This document shows positions 47,601 through 58,300 of a stretch of DNA of 64,000 nucleotides, piece by piece. Under the pieces are notes generated by a model. It worked only from the letters and a program-made list of their open reading frames with translations. It ran no database searches and was not told the DNA's origin. Numbering within the stretch: the first letter of the stretch is position 1; every line of letters begins with the position of its first letter. The translations under genes were made by a program, and so were the position numbers. Source of the DNA: Ciona intestinalis (taxonomy: Eukaryota > Chordata > Ascidiacea > Phlebobranchia > Cionidae); contig NC_020166.2 in NCBI RefSeq assembly GCF_000224145.3, positions 8,084,050 to 8,148,049 on the forward strand, in the 5' to 3' direction.

Positions 47601-48988
47601 TTGGAAAAGAATTTTAAATTAAAAGAAACTGTATAAATTTTAGATAGGGTCTACAAAAGTTAAAAGCTGTTAATGTTTTTATTTCTTCAGGAAATAAAGA
47701 AATTCTTAAATGCATAAAATACAGATTTTCTGAACAGTTTCAATTAAAACATAACAGCCTATTTTATTCTGTATTGGTGAGGCCCTTGTCGAGGACCTGG
47801 GATTTGGGCCAAATTTGGCCAATATTCTATAACACAGACATCCATAAAAATTATGACACAATTTTTATCTCAAATGTTTTTTTTTTAAAACTATCTTGAG
47901 TGATGTCAGAAGTTAATTATCAGAAATACCTTAAATAATATTCATCTACAATCGAAGGATTGTGTTGGAAACTGTTGAGAAATCCCTCAAGATGGCTCTC
48001 GTTTAGTGCAACAAACAACCACGCTCTACCTGAAAATTGAAAACATTTAAAATTTGATACTATGAGCGTCATCTTTTTGTTCAAATCTGGAGTGACATTA
48101 TTAAATGCAATTACGTTACCCTGCATGTTACTTTGCGGCTGATTATTTTTTGGGGATATCGGTATTAATTTCCTATTTAAAAAATAAAGTAACTTTATAC
48201 CTCTTCCAATGTTGGTTAAAACATGTTTTAGATTCTGGATATGATTTATTGTGTCTTTTCGACAAAATCTCCTTACAAAATGCCAGTAACCTTGTTCTTT
48301 TGCTCGCAATCTAATAAATAGTTGTACAATAAAACAACTGTAACTCTGTTACAGTTAAAAGTGGATCACATTACTACATTAGTATTAAAGAAAGAGTTTT
48401 GACCCATAGGCACCTAACACGGGTATGCAGGGTATGCTTATATACCCTAAAAAATGTGTTAAAAATGTGTTTTTCATAGCACTCAAGCACTGAATTAGGT
48501 TTTTAACTGAAATTGAGTTCAAATTAGCTGTATAAGAACTCTAAGAGTATGGGCTATATATTGTTAAAAATATAATATATCTAGTCGCAAAATACGTACC
48601 CATGCAAGAATATTTTGTCCAATGATGAACAAAAGTAGTTTAAAGTCTTTTGATTGTTTGCAAACGTGATGGGAGAAGAATCTTTATTAAGTTGAAGTAA
48701 GCTTTCAACTTGAAGCTGCAAACATAGGACAAGTTTTGAAGTTTGATACGGAATCTATCATAACAGATTCTAGTTTTATTCTACCAGGGTAAAAGTCATT
48801 GGCGTCTATCTCACGGGCAGGGGGCACGACTGGTTTATACTTTCTATTATCTGTGTTATACTTTCTATTATGTTTGTTGTATACCCAATAAGTCCCAAAC
48901 TTGTATTTACTATTATAGTATCCTGGGAACATACCGATTTAATTGCGACGGACAATTCTTCAAGATAGATGTCACCTGTGTTAGACAT
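41603..48988 (-). CDS. PLEKHM2: PLEKHM2 (SKIP), RUN-PH adaptor for ARL8 on lysosomes
   Basis: Twelve exons: 48935-48988, 48600-48715, 48201-48310, 47930-48029, 47554-47578, 47426-47485, 45209-47236, 44528-44683, 43783-43929, 42804-43069, 42295-42472, 41603-41932; about 1190 aa. The RUN domain is clear: QGYWHFVRRFCRKDTINHI, LKHVLTNIGRGRAWLFVAL, NESHLEGFL match human PLEKHM2 well. A 25-nt microexon (SHAILSTPQ) lies inside the RUN domain. Then a 676-residue, serine/acid-rich exon, and a C-terminal PH region (LFFGGEKWVSAYFVLEDG in part; SVILRTGSRINLRASDDD; RLFICHEDHSTGF). Human SKIP links ARL8 to kinesin-1 through W-acidic motifs; the only Trp in the large exon is in LLTAWLSAS, so no such motif is visible. 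The donor of exon 10 is uncertain: GTATGC at 42803 keeps frame but drops ~18 residues that look homologous. An in-frame ATG at 49021 would add 11 aa. Confidence 0.93.
42066..42265 (-). repeat. SINE body and head
   Basis: ACGAGTTACTTTGTGGGTGT, ACCACTGAGTTGAAGCAATT, TTTCCCAAGGACACATATGC and GGCAGGCGCGCTAAGTAAG. It ends 30 bp before the exon 11 donor. Confidence 0.85.
43090..43368. repeat. ~39-bp minisatellite in a PLEKHM2 intron
   Basis: Six to seven units of CGAATATATGTTTTGTA plus TAAAAATAACTTTTCGTTA. Because 39 is a multiple of three, frames on both strands stay open, but the products are pure repeat. Confidence 0.9.
43485..43765 (+). repeat. SINE copy, full length, diverged
   Basis: GCCATGGGACAGTGGTATTT (head), GGATCAAAGCTTAATGTTGC, GTTGATCCAATAAGTCAGC, TGTCGTTGCCCCGCCACGCG. 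Confidence 0.75.
44276..44478 (-). repeat. SINE copy lacking the middle
   Basis: GAATGAATGTAACTTGCTTT runs straight into the TTTATGCCAGGCTAATAATT part, then ACACTGGGTTGGAGCAATTG and the head (GACGTGGCGCGCTAACC). Confidence 0.85.
44731..44931. mobile_element. Short TIR element (MITE), copy 14
   Basis: ATATAGTAAGGTGGGGGAGA to CATCTTCCCCCACCGTACTA. A second left end (GTAAGATGGGATACCATTAG) follows at ~44978 without its right end. Confidence 0.85.
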
Positions 48989-49562
48989 CTTTATTTTTAA
49001 GCGTTTCCAATTATTCCCCAATGGTTACTAATGCACTACTGTGAGCTACAACACTGTGTAACGTGCTCACATTATCTTCTTTCGTCAATGTTGTAAAAAC
49101 CTATAGGAATAACAAATAATGCCATAAAATATGCAATGAAATGCTACAAGCAATCCTATCTTAGTTTAAAATCCTGCACTAAGTCAATTTGAATAGTAAA
49201 AGCTAATTATAACCGTATACAAAGTGCTTTACTATAGGTTTGAATATAATATAACTCTTGAAGAAACTAGTGTAGCGGTTGAAACTAGTGTAGTGCTGTA
49301 GTTTGCTCCGAGCACAGATAATGTTTATACATAATTATCAAAATTTCACTATATGCATAAAGAATGCGTACGTTGTGGTAAAGTTGGCGGCAGGTGCCCA
49401 CACTTTTAAGCTTAGTTGACAAGTAGAATAAAAAGAAAATGACAACGCAATATCTATATTCTAATTTCACCTTGGTCTTAATTACGCAGTTAGCAATGTA
49501 GCAACAAACAAAAACGAAAAATGTGCTTTTATAAGAAAAAAAAGAGAGGCATCTTGGCACTA

Positions 49563-49599
49563 CATAGTTCAATAAAGAAGTGTATTATATTGAACTATG
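49563..49599. repeat. 37-bp micro-palindrome 3
   Basis: Arms CATAGTTCAATA and TATTGAACTATG are exact complements across a 13-bp loop. It is flanked on both sides by ACTA. Confidence 0.8.
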
Positions 49600-50190
49600 A
49601 CTATACCAAATTACCATTCAAGTCACAGAAAATTATCCCTAGACGAAGAATACCAGTCTGTGTTTTAGACCACCGATAATGGTTTTCACATTTCAGCTTA
49701 CCTCTGATATACTGTTGTGGAGTCATGTAGAAAGGGTATATTTAGCGTCTGTGACGAACAATTCGTATAGGCCTACTGCACAAAGCTTTGCTGGTCACGT
49801 ACCAAAACGCCGTATACTTTGTTTTCTTTTGAATCAACTCTTGTTCAAAGAAATCATGAACTCAGGGGAAGTTACAGTCTGCCAATTCCTCTCACAACCT
49901 GTTACTCAAAGGCAACTCGTTGTAGGTTTAGCTATATACTCGTCCCATGTTTCCGTGTTGGTCTCATAAAAAAAAATGGGATTTGTAAGCACAACTTATA
50001 CGCTATTGGGGACCAATAAATTTGAACATTTTTGTTTTATCAAAGTATTCTATATTTAAAGATACAACTTTGATAAAAAGTGGTGATATTAGTTTTCTTA
50101 GAGAAAGCAATGTATGGTTGCTACAGATTTTTTTCTGTTATACGCATGCTGGAAATAGTTAGTCGCATTAAAGTTCTGAATGGAACATTG

Positions 50191-50386
50191 TCGGGTAAGA
50201 TGGGATACCGTTAACACCGAAATGCTATCTTTGATCTTGTTCGAACAATTACAACGTTTCTTTAGAATCGTAAAATACTGTCATAAAAGCTGTACATGTC
50301 CTTTGTATACTGCCACATGGTAGGATAAAAGAGTTAAACAATAATGTCCCATCTTCCCACCGACTTCCCTACTATATATATATGTA
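50191..50386. mobile_element. Short TIR element (MITE), diverged subfamily
   Basis: GGGTAAGATGGGATACCGTT at left and CATCTTCCCACCGACTTCCC TACTA at right. The GGATACCGTTAGCACC start recurs at 22690 and, inverted, at 32690, so it marks a subfamily. Confidence 0.7.
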
Positions 50387-50704
50387 AAATATATGTGTTC
50401 TGCATATTTGGTAAGTTTCATTAGATTTTCATTAGAAAAAGAGATGGTCTTGATCTCGATTAAAACCTTGCAAAAAGTCATTTTCTTTGGTCTTTAAAAT
50501 CATTTTCTTTTTTTGGTCTTTAAAAAAATCTGGGTATTTCGTAAACGGAAGAAATTTATGTTGTAAATATTAAAATGCCAAAAGCTTTTGCAGCACGCTT
50601 TCGCTGCAGTTGCATTTTAGGTATACCTAACAAGTGTTCATGGAAAATCGACCAGACAAACGTCTCTTAACAGTGAATAATTCTGTGAAAAACACAGTTA
50701 TTGC

Positions 50705-50712
50705 CATAAAAG
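50705..50712 (+). promoter_or_regulatory. Candidate TATA box of the secreted-peptide gene
   Basis: CATAAAAG lies 58 bp before the ATG, which would place transcription start near 50735 and give a short leader. Confidence 0.45.
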
Positions 50713-50762
50713 CGGCCTACCAATGCAGCTTTTTGCCACAACAATTTGGTTAAAGAATCACC

Positions 50763-51608
50763 ATGAAGCTGATTGCCGTTCTTCTCATCTTTTCTGTTTG
50801 CATTGCTGGAGTCTTTTCTGATATCTGGAAAGGGCCCGTCGCTAATGAGAGAAGGTTTGATATTTTAACTTGATTTTTTTCTAACTTAACACTTTATGGA
50901 TAAAGTAAACGAAATTAAATGGTAAATCTGTTGCCATGGCGTTATTCTTTATCTTGTTTTTTTTTAACAGCAATTCTGATATCTGGAAAGGGCCCGTCGC
51001 TAATGAGAGAAGGTATGATATTTTAACTTGATTTTTTTCTAACTTAACACTTCATGGATAAAGTAAACGAAATTAAATATTTATTCTGTTACCCCATGAC
51101 GTCATCTTTATCCTCTCTTTTTTCAGTATCAATTCCGTTCTTAGCGATTTGAAGCAAGGTAATATTTATTTATTTGTGCGTTAACATTTTTATACCCTAG
51201 TACTTAGTATGCGTTGTTTACGTGATAAATCATGGCCTACTCAATGTATTGAGCCAATATATTGAATGGGCCATGAGTGAACGTATGTGTCTTGGGTCAA
51301 GACATTTACAAATATGATAGCAGCGATAACTAATGATTGCAAAAATTATCAAAGCACAAAACTATTACCCAAAACGTATCTTAACTGATGCATGGTGTTC
51401 TCTCGCACGGTGCTATTTGTTAATTGCACTTGTGTATCCTATTACCACTATAACCGATTTGTCCTTTGGCAGGCAAGCATAAATAAGCGATGATTTATCG
51501 AAAACACAAATGTTTTAGCAAAAAATCACCCGTTTTAATATTTCAGTGCTTGACAACATTGGATATTCTTTCCATGCTCAATGGACTTCAAGAAGAAGAA
51601 GCGGTTAA
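50763..51608 (+). CDS. Small secreted peptide precursor with duplicated exon, unrecognised
   Basis: Four exons join in frame to 75 aa: 50763-50854, 50971-51012, 51127-51158, 51547-51608. Exon 1 gives a clear signal peptide (MKLIAVLLIFSVCIAGVFS) and then DIWKGPVANER. Exon 2 is 42 nt, phase 2 at both ends, and encodes SNSDIWKGPVANER, so the mature chain has two identical DIWKGPVANER blocks. Exons 3 and 4 give SINSVLSDLKQVLDNIGYSF and HAQWTSRRRSG, an amphipathic stretch ending in three Arg. There is no Cys in the mature part. All splice sites are GT/AG. AATAAA follows 42 nt after the stop. It looks like an antimicrobial or neuro/secretory peptide precursor, but I do not recognise it and give no function. 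No GKR amidation site is present. Confidence 0.85.
50816..51117 (+). repeat. Tandem duplication of exon plus intron
   Basis: The ~158-bp stretch from TCTGATATCTGGAAAGGGCC through the following intron is repeated. The coding part is identical for 40 bp, and the introns share TGATATTTTAACTTGATTTT and GGATAAAGTAAACGAAATTA with few changes. Confidence 0.92.
51231..51275. repeat. 45-bp micro-palindrome 4
   Basis: Left arm CATGGCCTACTCAAT; complement of right arm CATGGCCCATTCAAT, with a 15-bp loop that itself repeats TATTGAG/CCAATA. It lies in intron 3 of the secreted-peptide gene. Flanks show no duplication. Confidence 0.75.
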
Positions 51609-51649
51609 ATATGAAAACGCTTATGGTACACCACGGTGTTGGGAAAGTC

Positions 51650-51655
51650 AATAAA
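51650..51655 (+). promoter_or_regulatory. Poly(A) signal of the secreted-peptide gene
   Basis: AATAAA, 42 nt past the stop codon, followed by a T/G-rich stretch (GGTGTTTGTCATTTTATG). Confidence 0.7.
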
Positions 51656-51920
51656 ATTGGTTAAATCTATTTGGTGTTTGTCATTTTATGTTGTACAATC
51701 GGTGCTTGCAATTTACTTTAAGACTAGTAGAAAGATGGATATTGCGTGCGAGTTCTGCCTTTGACCTGGGAATAATCGGTAAAACAATTAAGAATCGCAT
51801 TAGTGGAGTTTTTAAACTGTAATGTGTATTACAGGTTTTAGAATACTGTGGGGTAAGATAGGAAACCTTTAGCACACAAATATTCAAATATTCTGATTTT
51901 TCATAGTCGAAAGCATAAAT

Positions 51921-52133
51921 GTCACACCTTTTGTGTTTTATCGTCTCGTTTGGTCATAGTATACTGAAGTCACTTCAGTATACTATGGTTTGGTAGTAAA
52001 CAAAGAAGATTTAGGAATTTATAAAACCGTATCTTTAGGACTCCTATAGACCGGTGTTAATTGTTTAAAACACGATCATGATATTTGGATATTATGTGCT
52101 AAGGGTGTCCCATCTCCCCCCACCTTACTACAT
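51921..52133. mobile_element. Short TIR element (MITE) carrying an inserted palindrome
   Basis: From TCACACCTTTTGTGTTTTAT to CATCTCCCCCCACCTTACTA; the left terminus is replaced by a fragment of another copy (51846-51900, GTGGGGTAAGATAGGAAACC). It is broken at 51955 by micro-palindrome 5. Confidence 0.8.
51948..51994. repeat. 33-bp perfect micro-palindrome 5 with 7-bp flanking duplication
   Basis: Insert 51955-51987 has arms CATAGTATACTGAAGT and ACTTCAGTATACTATG, exact complements around one C. GTTTGGT occurs at 51948-51954 and again at 51988-51994. Other MITE copies have a single TTTGGTAGTAAAC here, so the insert and its duplication are directly visible. Confidence 0.95.
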
Positions 52134-52519
52134 ATGCTGCACCATGAGGGCGCTCATTTTAGTCTTAATAACTTTAGACCTTCCAATCAAACACGATCAC
52201 AGTAATTTCAGGATGTTTTAATTCACTTAAACTACGTGACTGAAGTGATTCTGTTTCTTCTAACACGAGAGTATAGGTTTCGAGAAATCAGCAGTCTAGA
52301 CTCTGATAGACTAGATTGTAGTATAGGCAAATATTTCCTGTACACTTATACAGTAATTGATGCACATGTGGAAACGAATTTATGCAATAAACCTTAACGC
52401 ATTTTGCAGTGCATATTATTTTCGAATGTTAGATTAAACTGCCACAAGGAAACTAGCAGATTTTTTCCTTGTTTTCGCTACACGTTCAAATTGATCGGCA
52501 TAAAATGTCATAATTTAGG

Positions 52520-52655
52520 TTTGGAAAAGATGATCCAGGTTTTTATCCTACTTTATCGTCTCATTTGATACTGAACAAAAAACATTTACAATATTATATA
52601 CCCGTATCCCCACGGCTTTATAAGAGCGTTGTTAATTGTTTAAAATAAAAGATCC
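52520..52655. mobile_element. MITE fragment
   Basis: GGAAAAGATGATCCAGG, TTTATCGTCTCATTTGATAC and GCGTTGTTAATTGTTTAAAA; right end absent. Confidence 0.65.
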
Positions 52656-53013
52656 GCTTGGTGAAAGCCGAGAGTAACTACAAAATCATCTTGATCACAA
52701 CACGTACTAGTTGTGACAACCTGCTTGTTGAAGAAAGCGGAAAAAATCCGAAATTTGTCGCAAAAATATTTCGTTTGTTTTTGTGTGTTTGTTGTTATTA
52801 AACGTGTCAGTTGTCGTGGCTATCTTTGGTAAAAACTTATTTTAATACTTACTGAGTAGATTCAGTGAAACATCTGCTATAGCATCGTGGGTTTATACTC
52901 GATAATTGTAACTTTGTAAAATTTCGCTTGTTTCATAAAATTTGACATTTTTTTCATTAATTCTGGATAATTGTAACCTTAATATTATTGTAAAAAAAAA
53001 AAAAAAAAAAAAA

Positions 53014-53131
53014 AACATTCAAAGAATAATAAAACCGTATCGTCACGACTTTTTAATTGTTTAAAACTCGATCAGGATATTCGATATTATGTTCCAAAGG
53101 TGTCCCATCTTTCCCCATAATACTATATTTA
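53014..53131. mobile_element. MITE right half joined to poly-A
   Basis: A run of about 24 A is followed directly by ACATTCAAAGAATAATAAAA and ends CATCTTTCCCCATAATACTA. Confidence 0.7.
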
Positions 53132-53394
53132 GTTTTTGGTGAATGAATGTTACTAAAATCACAATATAAACGTACCATGCACAAAGCAGGCATGCACGTA
53201 AACAAATAACGTTTTAGGGTATCTCGTTGTAGCGTTCTGACAAGCATGCGTTGTTTATGTTATAGAGGGCGCCATGTGTGTGACATATACACGGTATGGT
53301 TTATGTTGTGCCAAATTTTTAGCGTATTTTGTTTATGTTATTAGTAAACGCCTGCATAAAATTACATATAGGCCATAATACTTCCGTTCAAAAG

Positions 53395-53690
53395 AACTTG
53401 CTTTATTGTCGCGTGGCCGGAAAATGACAGTCGTTTTAACACGGGTGTTTATACACTTCGTGCCAGCTTACGAGTTACATGTATGTTATACTTTGTGGGT
53501 GATTATTTGGGCTTTTTTATGTAAGCCTGATATTTGGCCAACTTATTAATGGCCACTGGGTTGGAGCAATTGCCGTGAAGTGTTTCGTCTAAGGACATAA
53601 CATACGCCCGCAATGGTAGCTGCAACGAGCCTTTTAAACCACTGCCTCTATGTTGGAGGCAGACGCGCTGTAACCACTTTGCCACGGCGC
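53395..53690 (-). repeat. SINE copy, near full length
   Basis: TTATTGTCGCGTGGCCGG, GTGCCAGCTTACGAGTTAC, GCCACTGGGTTGGAGCAATT, CGCAATGGTAGCTGCAACGA and head GCAGACGCGCTGTAACCAC. Confidence 0.9.
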
Positions 53691-53789
53691 CGGTGTTATA
53701 AGGCGTAAATGTTTCAGAACCTCAAACGTTTTACCAAACATCGGTGATTAACGCTAGAACGGCAATCGTTTCCAATACATATGATTTAT

Positions 53790-54225
53790 TTAACTGCACA
53801 TACGGCGGATGATGAATTATACAACATTGGTGTTTTATTTCACATACTAAGTGGTATGTGATTTTGTGGGTAATTGTTTTGGTTGTTAATTTTTGTAAGG
53901 CTGATAATTTTGAAAACCCATTAGTAACAACCAGATTGCAGCAATTCCCGTTATAGTAGGATGGGGGGAGATGGGACACCTTTTTTTTCTCTTTTTCCCT
54001 ACATTTTGGTAGTAAACAAAAAACATTCAAGGAATTATAAAACCTTGTCCTCGAGACTTTCATAGACCGTTGTTAATTGTTTAAAACACGACCATGATAT
54101 TTCTATATTTTGTGCTAAAGGTGTCCCATCTTTCCCATCCCACTATATATCATACGCGCAATTAAGTAAATGCCCACAGTGGTAGCATCGAGTCTCGAAC
54201 CCGGTATTATATGGTTACGATATGC
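53790..54225 (-). repeat. SINE interrupted by a MITE
   Basis: Left part (CATACGGCGGATGATGAATT to GCAGCAATTCCCGTTA) and right part (GCCCACAGTGGTAGCATCGA GTCTCGAACCC) are separated by the MITE at 53952-54149. Confidence 0.85.
53952..54149. mobile_element. Short TIR element (MITE) nested in a SINE
   Basis: TATAGTAGGATGGGGGGAGA to TCTTTCCCATCCCACTATA. The SINE sequence resumes right after, which shows insertion at a TA in CCGTTAA. Confidence 0.9.
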
Positions 54226-54350
54226 GGACGAATAAATATGGGTATTACATGGGGAAATACATGAACAAAGTTAAAATTCAAGCTGCACAAGTTTAATACT
54301 TGCGTTGAACAGTATTATAGCTTTTTATTATATGTTATAGAAATATGATA

Positions 54351-54541
54351 TATAGTAGGGTTGGGGAAGATGGGACACACGCATAATATCCAAATACCCT
54401 GTTTGTGTTTCAAATAATTAACAACGGTCTATGGGAGTCGTGAGGATACGGTTTTATAACTCCTTTGAATATGTTTTGTTTACTACCAAATTGTACGAAT
54501 TAGAATAAACAGGTGTCCAATCTCCCCCCACCCTACTATAA
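54351..54541. mobile_element. Short TIR element (MITE)
   Basis: TATAGTAGGGTTGGGGAAGA to AATCTCCCCCCACCCTACTATA; opposite orientation to the 53952 copy. Confidence 0.9.
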
Positions 54542-54654
54542 AAAGTGAAGCGAAATTTACAAACATTAAACTGTAATTTTAACGGCTGTATAGGCAATGC
54601 CCTTCATGGTAATTTTAATTGCTATATGCTATCCTTTACTTCACTGTTTTATGT

Positions 54655-54800
54655 GTATATGAAACTTACTTTATCCTCGCGTGATCGGAAAACGACAGTC
54701 GTTATAACACTGGTGTTCTGTTTCATACAACTCGTGCAAGCTTACGAGTTACCATGTATGTTACTTTGTGAGTTATTCTTTTTTCTCTATGGCTGACTAT
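54655..54800 (-). repeat. SINE 3' half
   Basis: CTTTATCCTCGCGTGATCGG, AACGACAGTCGTTATAACAC, AAGCTTACGAGTTACCATG; stops after ATGGCTGACTATTTA. Confidence 0.8.
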
Positions 54801-55008
54801 TTATTTAACTTGTTTCTTTTACATTTTTCGGAGAGACAAACACACTTTAAGGTATATTGCATGGCAGTGACAAGTTTATTTTGTGTTTAGGAAACATTTT
54901 CGTGCAAAATATATATAGTTTGAGAAAAATGACGTTTTTTTGCAAAATTTCTGGAGTTTTGTTATTGACATGTCTCACTGTGGGGTTATCGACACTAAAT
55001 AGAAATAT

Positions 55009-55204
55009 ATGTAGCAGGGTGGGGAAAATGGGACACCTTTTCATTTAATTTTCTCGTCCCATTTGGTAGCAAACGAAGAACATTTATAGAATTGTAAATC
55101 GTAACTTCACGACTCCCATAGACCGTTTTTAATTGTTTAAAACACGATCAGGATATTTGGATATTCTGTGCTAAAGGTGTCCCGTTTTCCTCCACGGTAC
55201 TCTA
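55009..55204. mobile_element. Short TIR element (MITE)
   Basis: ATGTAGCAGGGTGGGGAAAA to CCGTTTTCCTCCACGGTACT. Confidence 0.85.
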
Positions 55205-55361
55205 CATACCATATATTCTAATACAGGGGTACGATATATTCTAATACAGGGTTGGTAAGTGCATAACGCTCCTCATGCATAGACACAATAAATTGCCTAT
55301 TTAAAACAAATAGTAAAATGCTTGTAGGTACGTGGGAAAAAATAAGGTAATTTTTTGTTAA

Positions 55362-58300
55362 CTATTGAACAGCAATTTCCTGACGGTTGTGAAAAAATTT
55401 GCAACCTATAGCTAATACAACTGTACCGACGGCCAGAGTTGCCCCAGCAAACACAAATGAGAGTTGGTAGGACGATGTAACATCATATATAAGCCCACCA
55501 AAACAAGGTCCTAGTAAGGAACCAATTCCGTCAAAAACTTCCAAATAACCAAACGCCACGTTTAGAAAGCGGTCACCTGTATAAAACACGTTGTCAGTTA
55601 TAGTTTAATTAATAGAACAGGCGTCTGCAATGTAACATGTTGAGCCGCGTGTTTTATAAATAGGCCGTGTGGCAGTTTGTTTAAAAAGGAAGTCATTTTG
55701 TTCCAATGGTTTTACGCGAGTATGACGTATAACAAAGTCAACTATAGCACTTTTAATTTTTTTTTGGGTGTTTCATTTGCTTTTACAAAACTTGAAAGTG
55801 TAAGGCGAAATATTATATCGTAGGGTAGGAGAAGACGGGACAACTGTTTCTTTTATTTTCTCGTCCCATTTGGTAATAATCACAAAACATTCAATACGTT
55901 ATGAAACCGTATCCTCACTGCTCCCATATAGACAGTTGTTAAATGTTAAAAAAATGGTCCGAATATTTGTATATCATGTACTAAAGGTGTCCCGTCTTAC
56001 CCCACCATATTCTACAAAATGTAAAATTACATCATCCAATATCATTAATCTACACATAAGTTACATACCAAACATTTCAGCTACCACTAACGGGTAAAGC
56101 GACCAGGAGCCAAACATCAATCCGACTGCAGCGCAGAAAGCTATCTGCACTCCAAACGATACGGCAAACGGACTCAGTAAAGTCAACAGCGCCGCTAATA
56201 TGCGGAGACATATAAAGAGCCGTGTTGGTCGAAGTCGGGGAAATATATTGGAAATCACGCCCCAGGAAAAACGACCGATTAAATTGGTAAAACCGACTAC
56301 AGAGACAAGAATGGCACCTGAAAAGCATTAATAACGTGTGATACTTGAGCAGTATGAACATAAAGCATGGTCGCACGGAAAACATGTGATCTTATATACA
56401 GAGCGTAAAATAATATCACTAATTAATAATTATTCGCTAAAACTGTTTGCCTTGATACTTTCATACTGTTAGCAATTAAAAGGGAAAATAGTAAACGGCC
56501 TTATTTCGGGTGCAACAGTCCCGCTTTTTAATTGACTTTCTTTCCCACATTTTTTGTTCATAGCTTGTTTTAACAACTGCGTTTTGCTATTGGTCCATTT
56601 CTCATCGTTCTTAAAATAACTTAAAATAAAAAAAAATTCGCTGTCGTTATTCAGAGAGATAAATAAAAAAACATGGGACAAGAAAATGGGATGAAAAGTG
56701 GGACGAGAAAATGGAACGAAAAGGTGTCCCATTTTACCCCACCCTACTACATCATTTAAGCAGATTTTATTTTCATTACAACATGATTCACGCGACTACG
56801 ACTGTTCTATGAACCAGAGGTCTATAAAGTGTTTACATTTACCTTGTTCGCTGGTGAATCCTAGATCGCTGGTCGCCCGAATTGGCGTGAGACCAAACAC
56901 CAGCATCATACCACTAAACATTGTAACGTTATTTACAATCATAAAGTAAAACATCGGGGAGCTGAAGATATACTTCGTCTGAGACACGAAGTTTTTGTTC
57001 GCGTTTGCTTTTGAACTTATATAGAGTGCTTGACTGTCAACAATGTTTTCCTTTAACTCGTCTTTTTCGTGTAGGTCGCCCTATAAACAAAGCTACAATG
57101 TATATATATAGTATAGGTAAGCGGGACCATGGGACACAATTTCATTCCATTTTCTCGTCCCACTTGGTATAAAACAAGGACCTTCAAATAATTATAAAAC
57201 CGTATCCTCACGACTCTAATAAACCGTTGAACTAACTATATAGATAGTTAGCAATTTTAAAGTAAATGTAACATCAAAACTATACGTTTAGTCCTACAAC
57301 CCACCCGGACATTTAGGTATTCCAAAGACTCCTCCAACACAATATCGTCTCTATTGCCGAAAGCTGGTGCTTGAATGTCGTTTAAAGCAGCAGTGCCTGT
57401 TAACGATGATTGCCTACGCATCCATGGGTGTCGGACGAAGTTTCGAAACAATTGGAAACTGCTGCGGCGTTTTTGCTCATTATTGTTCGCGTCTCCTCGG
57501 AAAACTTCGGATTCCGATACCAATGGAGCGGTAACCTTTTTGGACAAGTCTTGTTTTTCACAGTCACTGTGTTTAAATTTATCAGAAGATTTTGTACTGC
57601 TGGGTGTTTGTTTAAATGGAAGAAGAAGCATGGCTCCTGCACACAGGTGAGCCATGATTGCAGATAGAATCAACATAGCGCCTCTCCACGTGTACTCAGT
57701 CTATGTATATAAAAGGTTTTTGGATAATTGCCGAGTAAGCACAAAGTTCACGAGGTACTAGAACAGATGAGAGGGGACACTCGTAATAACGGTTTTACAA
57801 GTGGCCTCTCTGATCTGTGGTATTGGGTTACTATGTAGTAGCAGATCAACACACTAAACATTTGCTTTTATAAGTTTACGTTTTTAACGTTTGTTTTTAA
57901 CTTGCTGTTACAAAGTCGTATTAGATCTTAACTTCCATCTTTTTACACATAATTCCCAAATGAAGTGCGTACGAATTATTTTCTTTTAAATTATAAAATA
58001 TATAGCTTTGTTATTTTCTAAAACAAATAATGTTAAACATCTAAATCGGATTCAGCCTTATAAAAGGTTTATTTACAAAAGTCTGTTTGGTATATCATAG
58101 TGGTTGTAGTATATAGGTTCCGGCGACCGCTTTTGAACGAACAATGTTGTGTTACTCATGTTTTACTATTATATCATACAGGAACAGCCGGAACAGGTTA
58201 ATGTTTTGATTTGGTAATAGCATACTAATAACTAGTCCGGTGCCTTGTTATTGTTGCGTGGTAGACGCGCCTGCAAAACGTTTATACAGTATATAGGGTA

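Larger units (their letters stand above)
49022..50762. other. Divergent intergenic region between PLEKHM2 and the secreted-peptide gene
   Basis: No convincing gene. It must contain both promoters. It has a micro-palindrome at 49563 and a MITE at 50191. Confidence 0.5.
51656..55361. other. Intergenic, repeat-filled
   Basis: 3.7 kb with no gene recognised. Six MITEs or fragments, three SINEs, one micro-palindrome and a 24-A run (52990-53013) cover over half of it. Confidence 0.6.
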
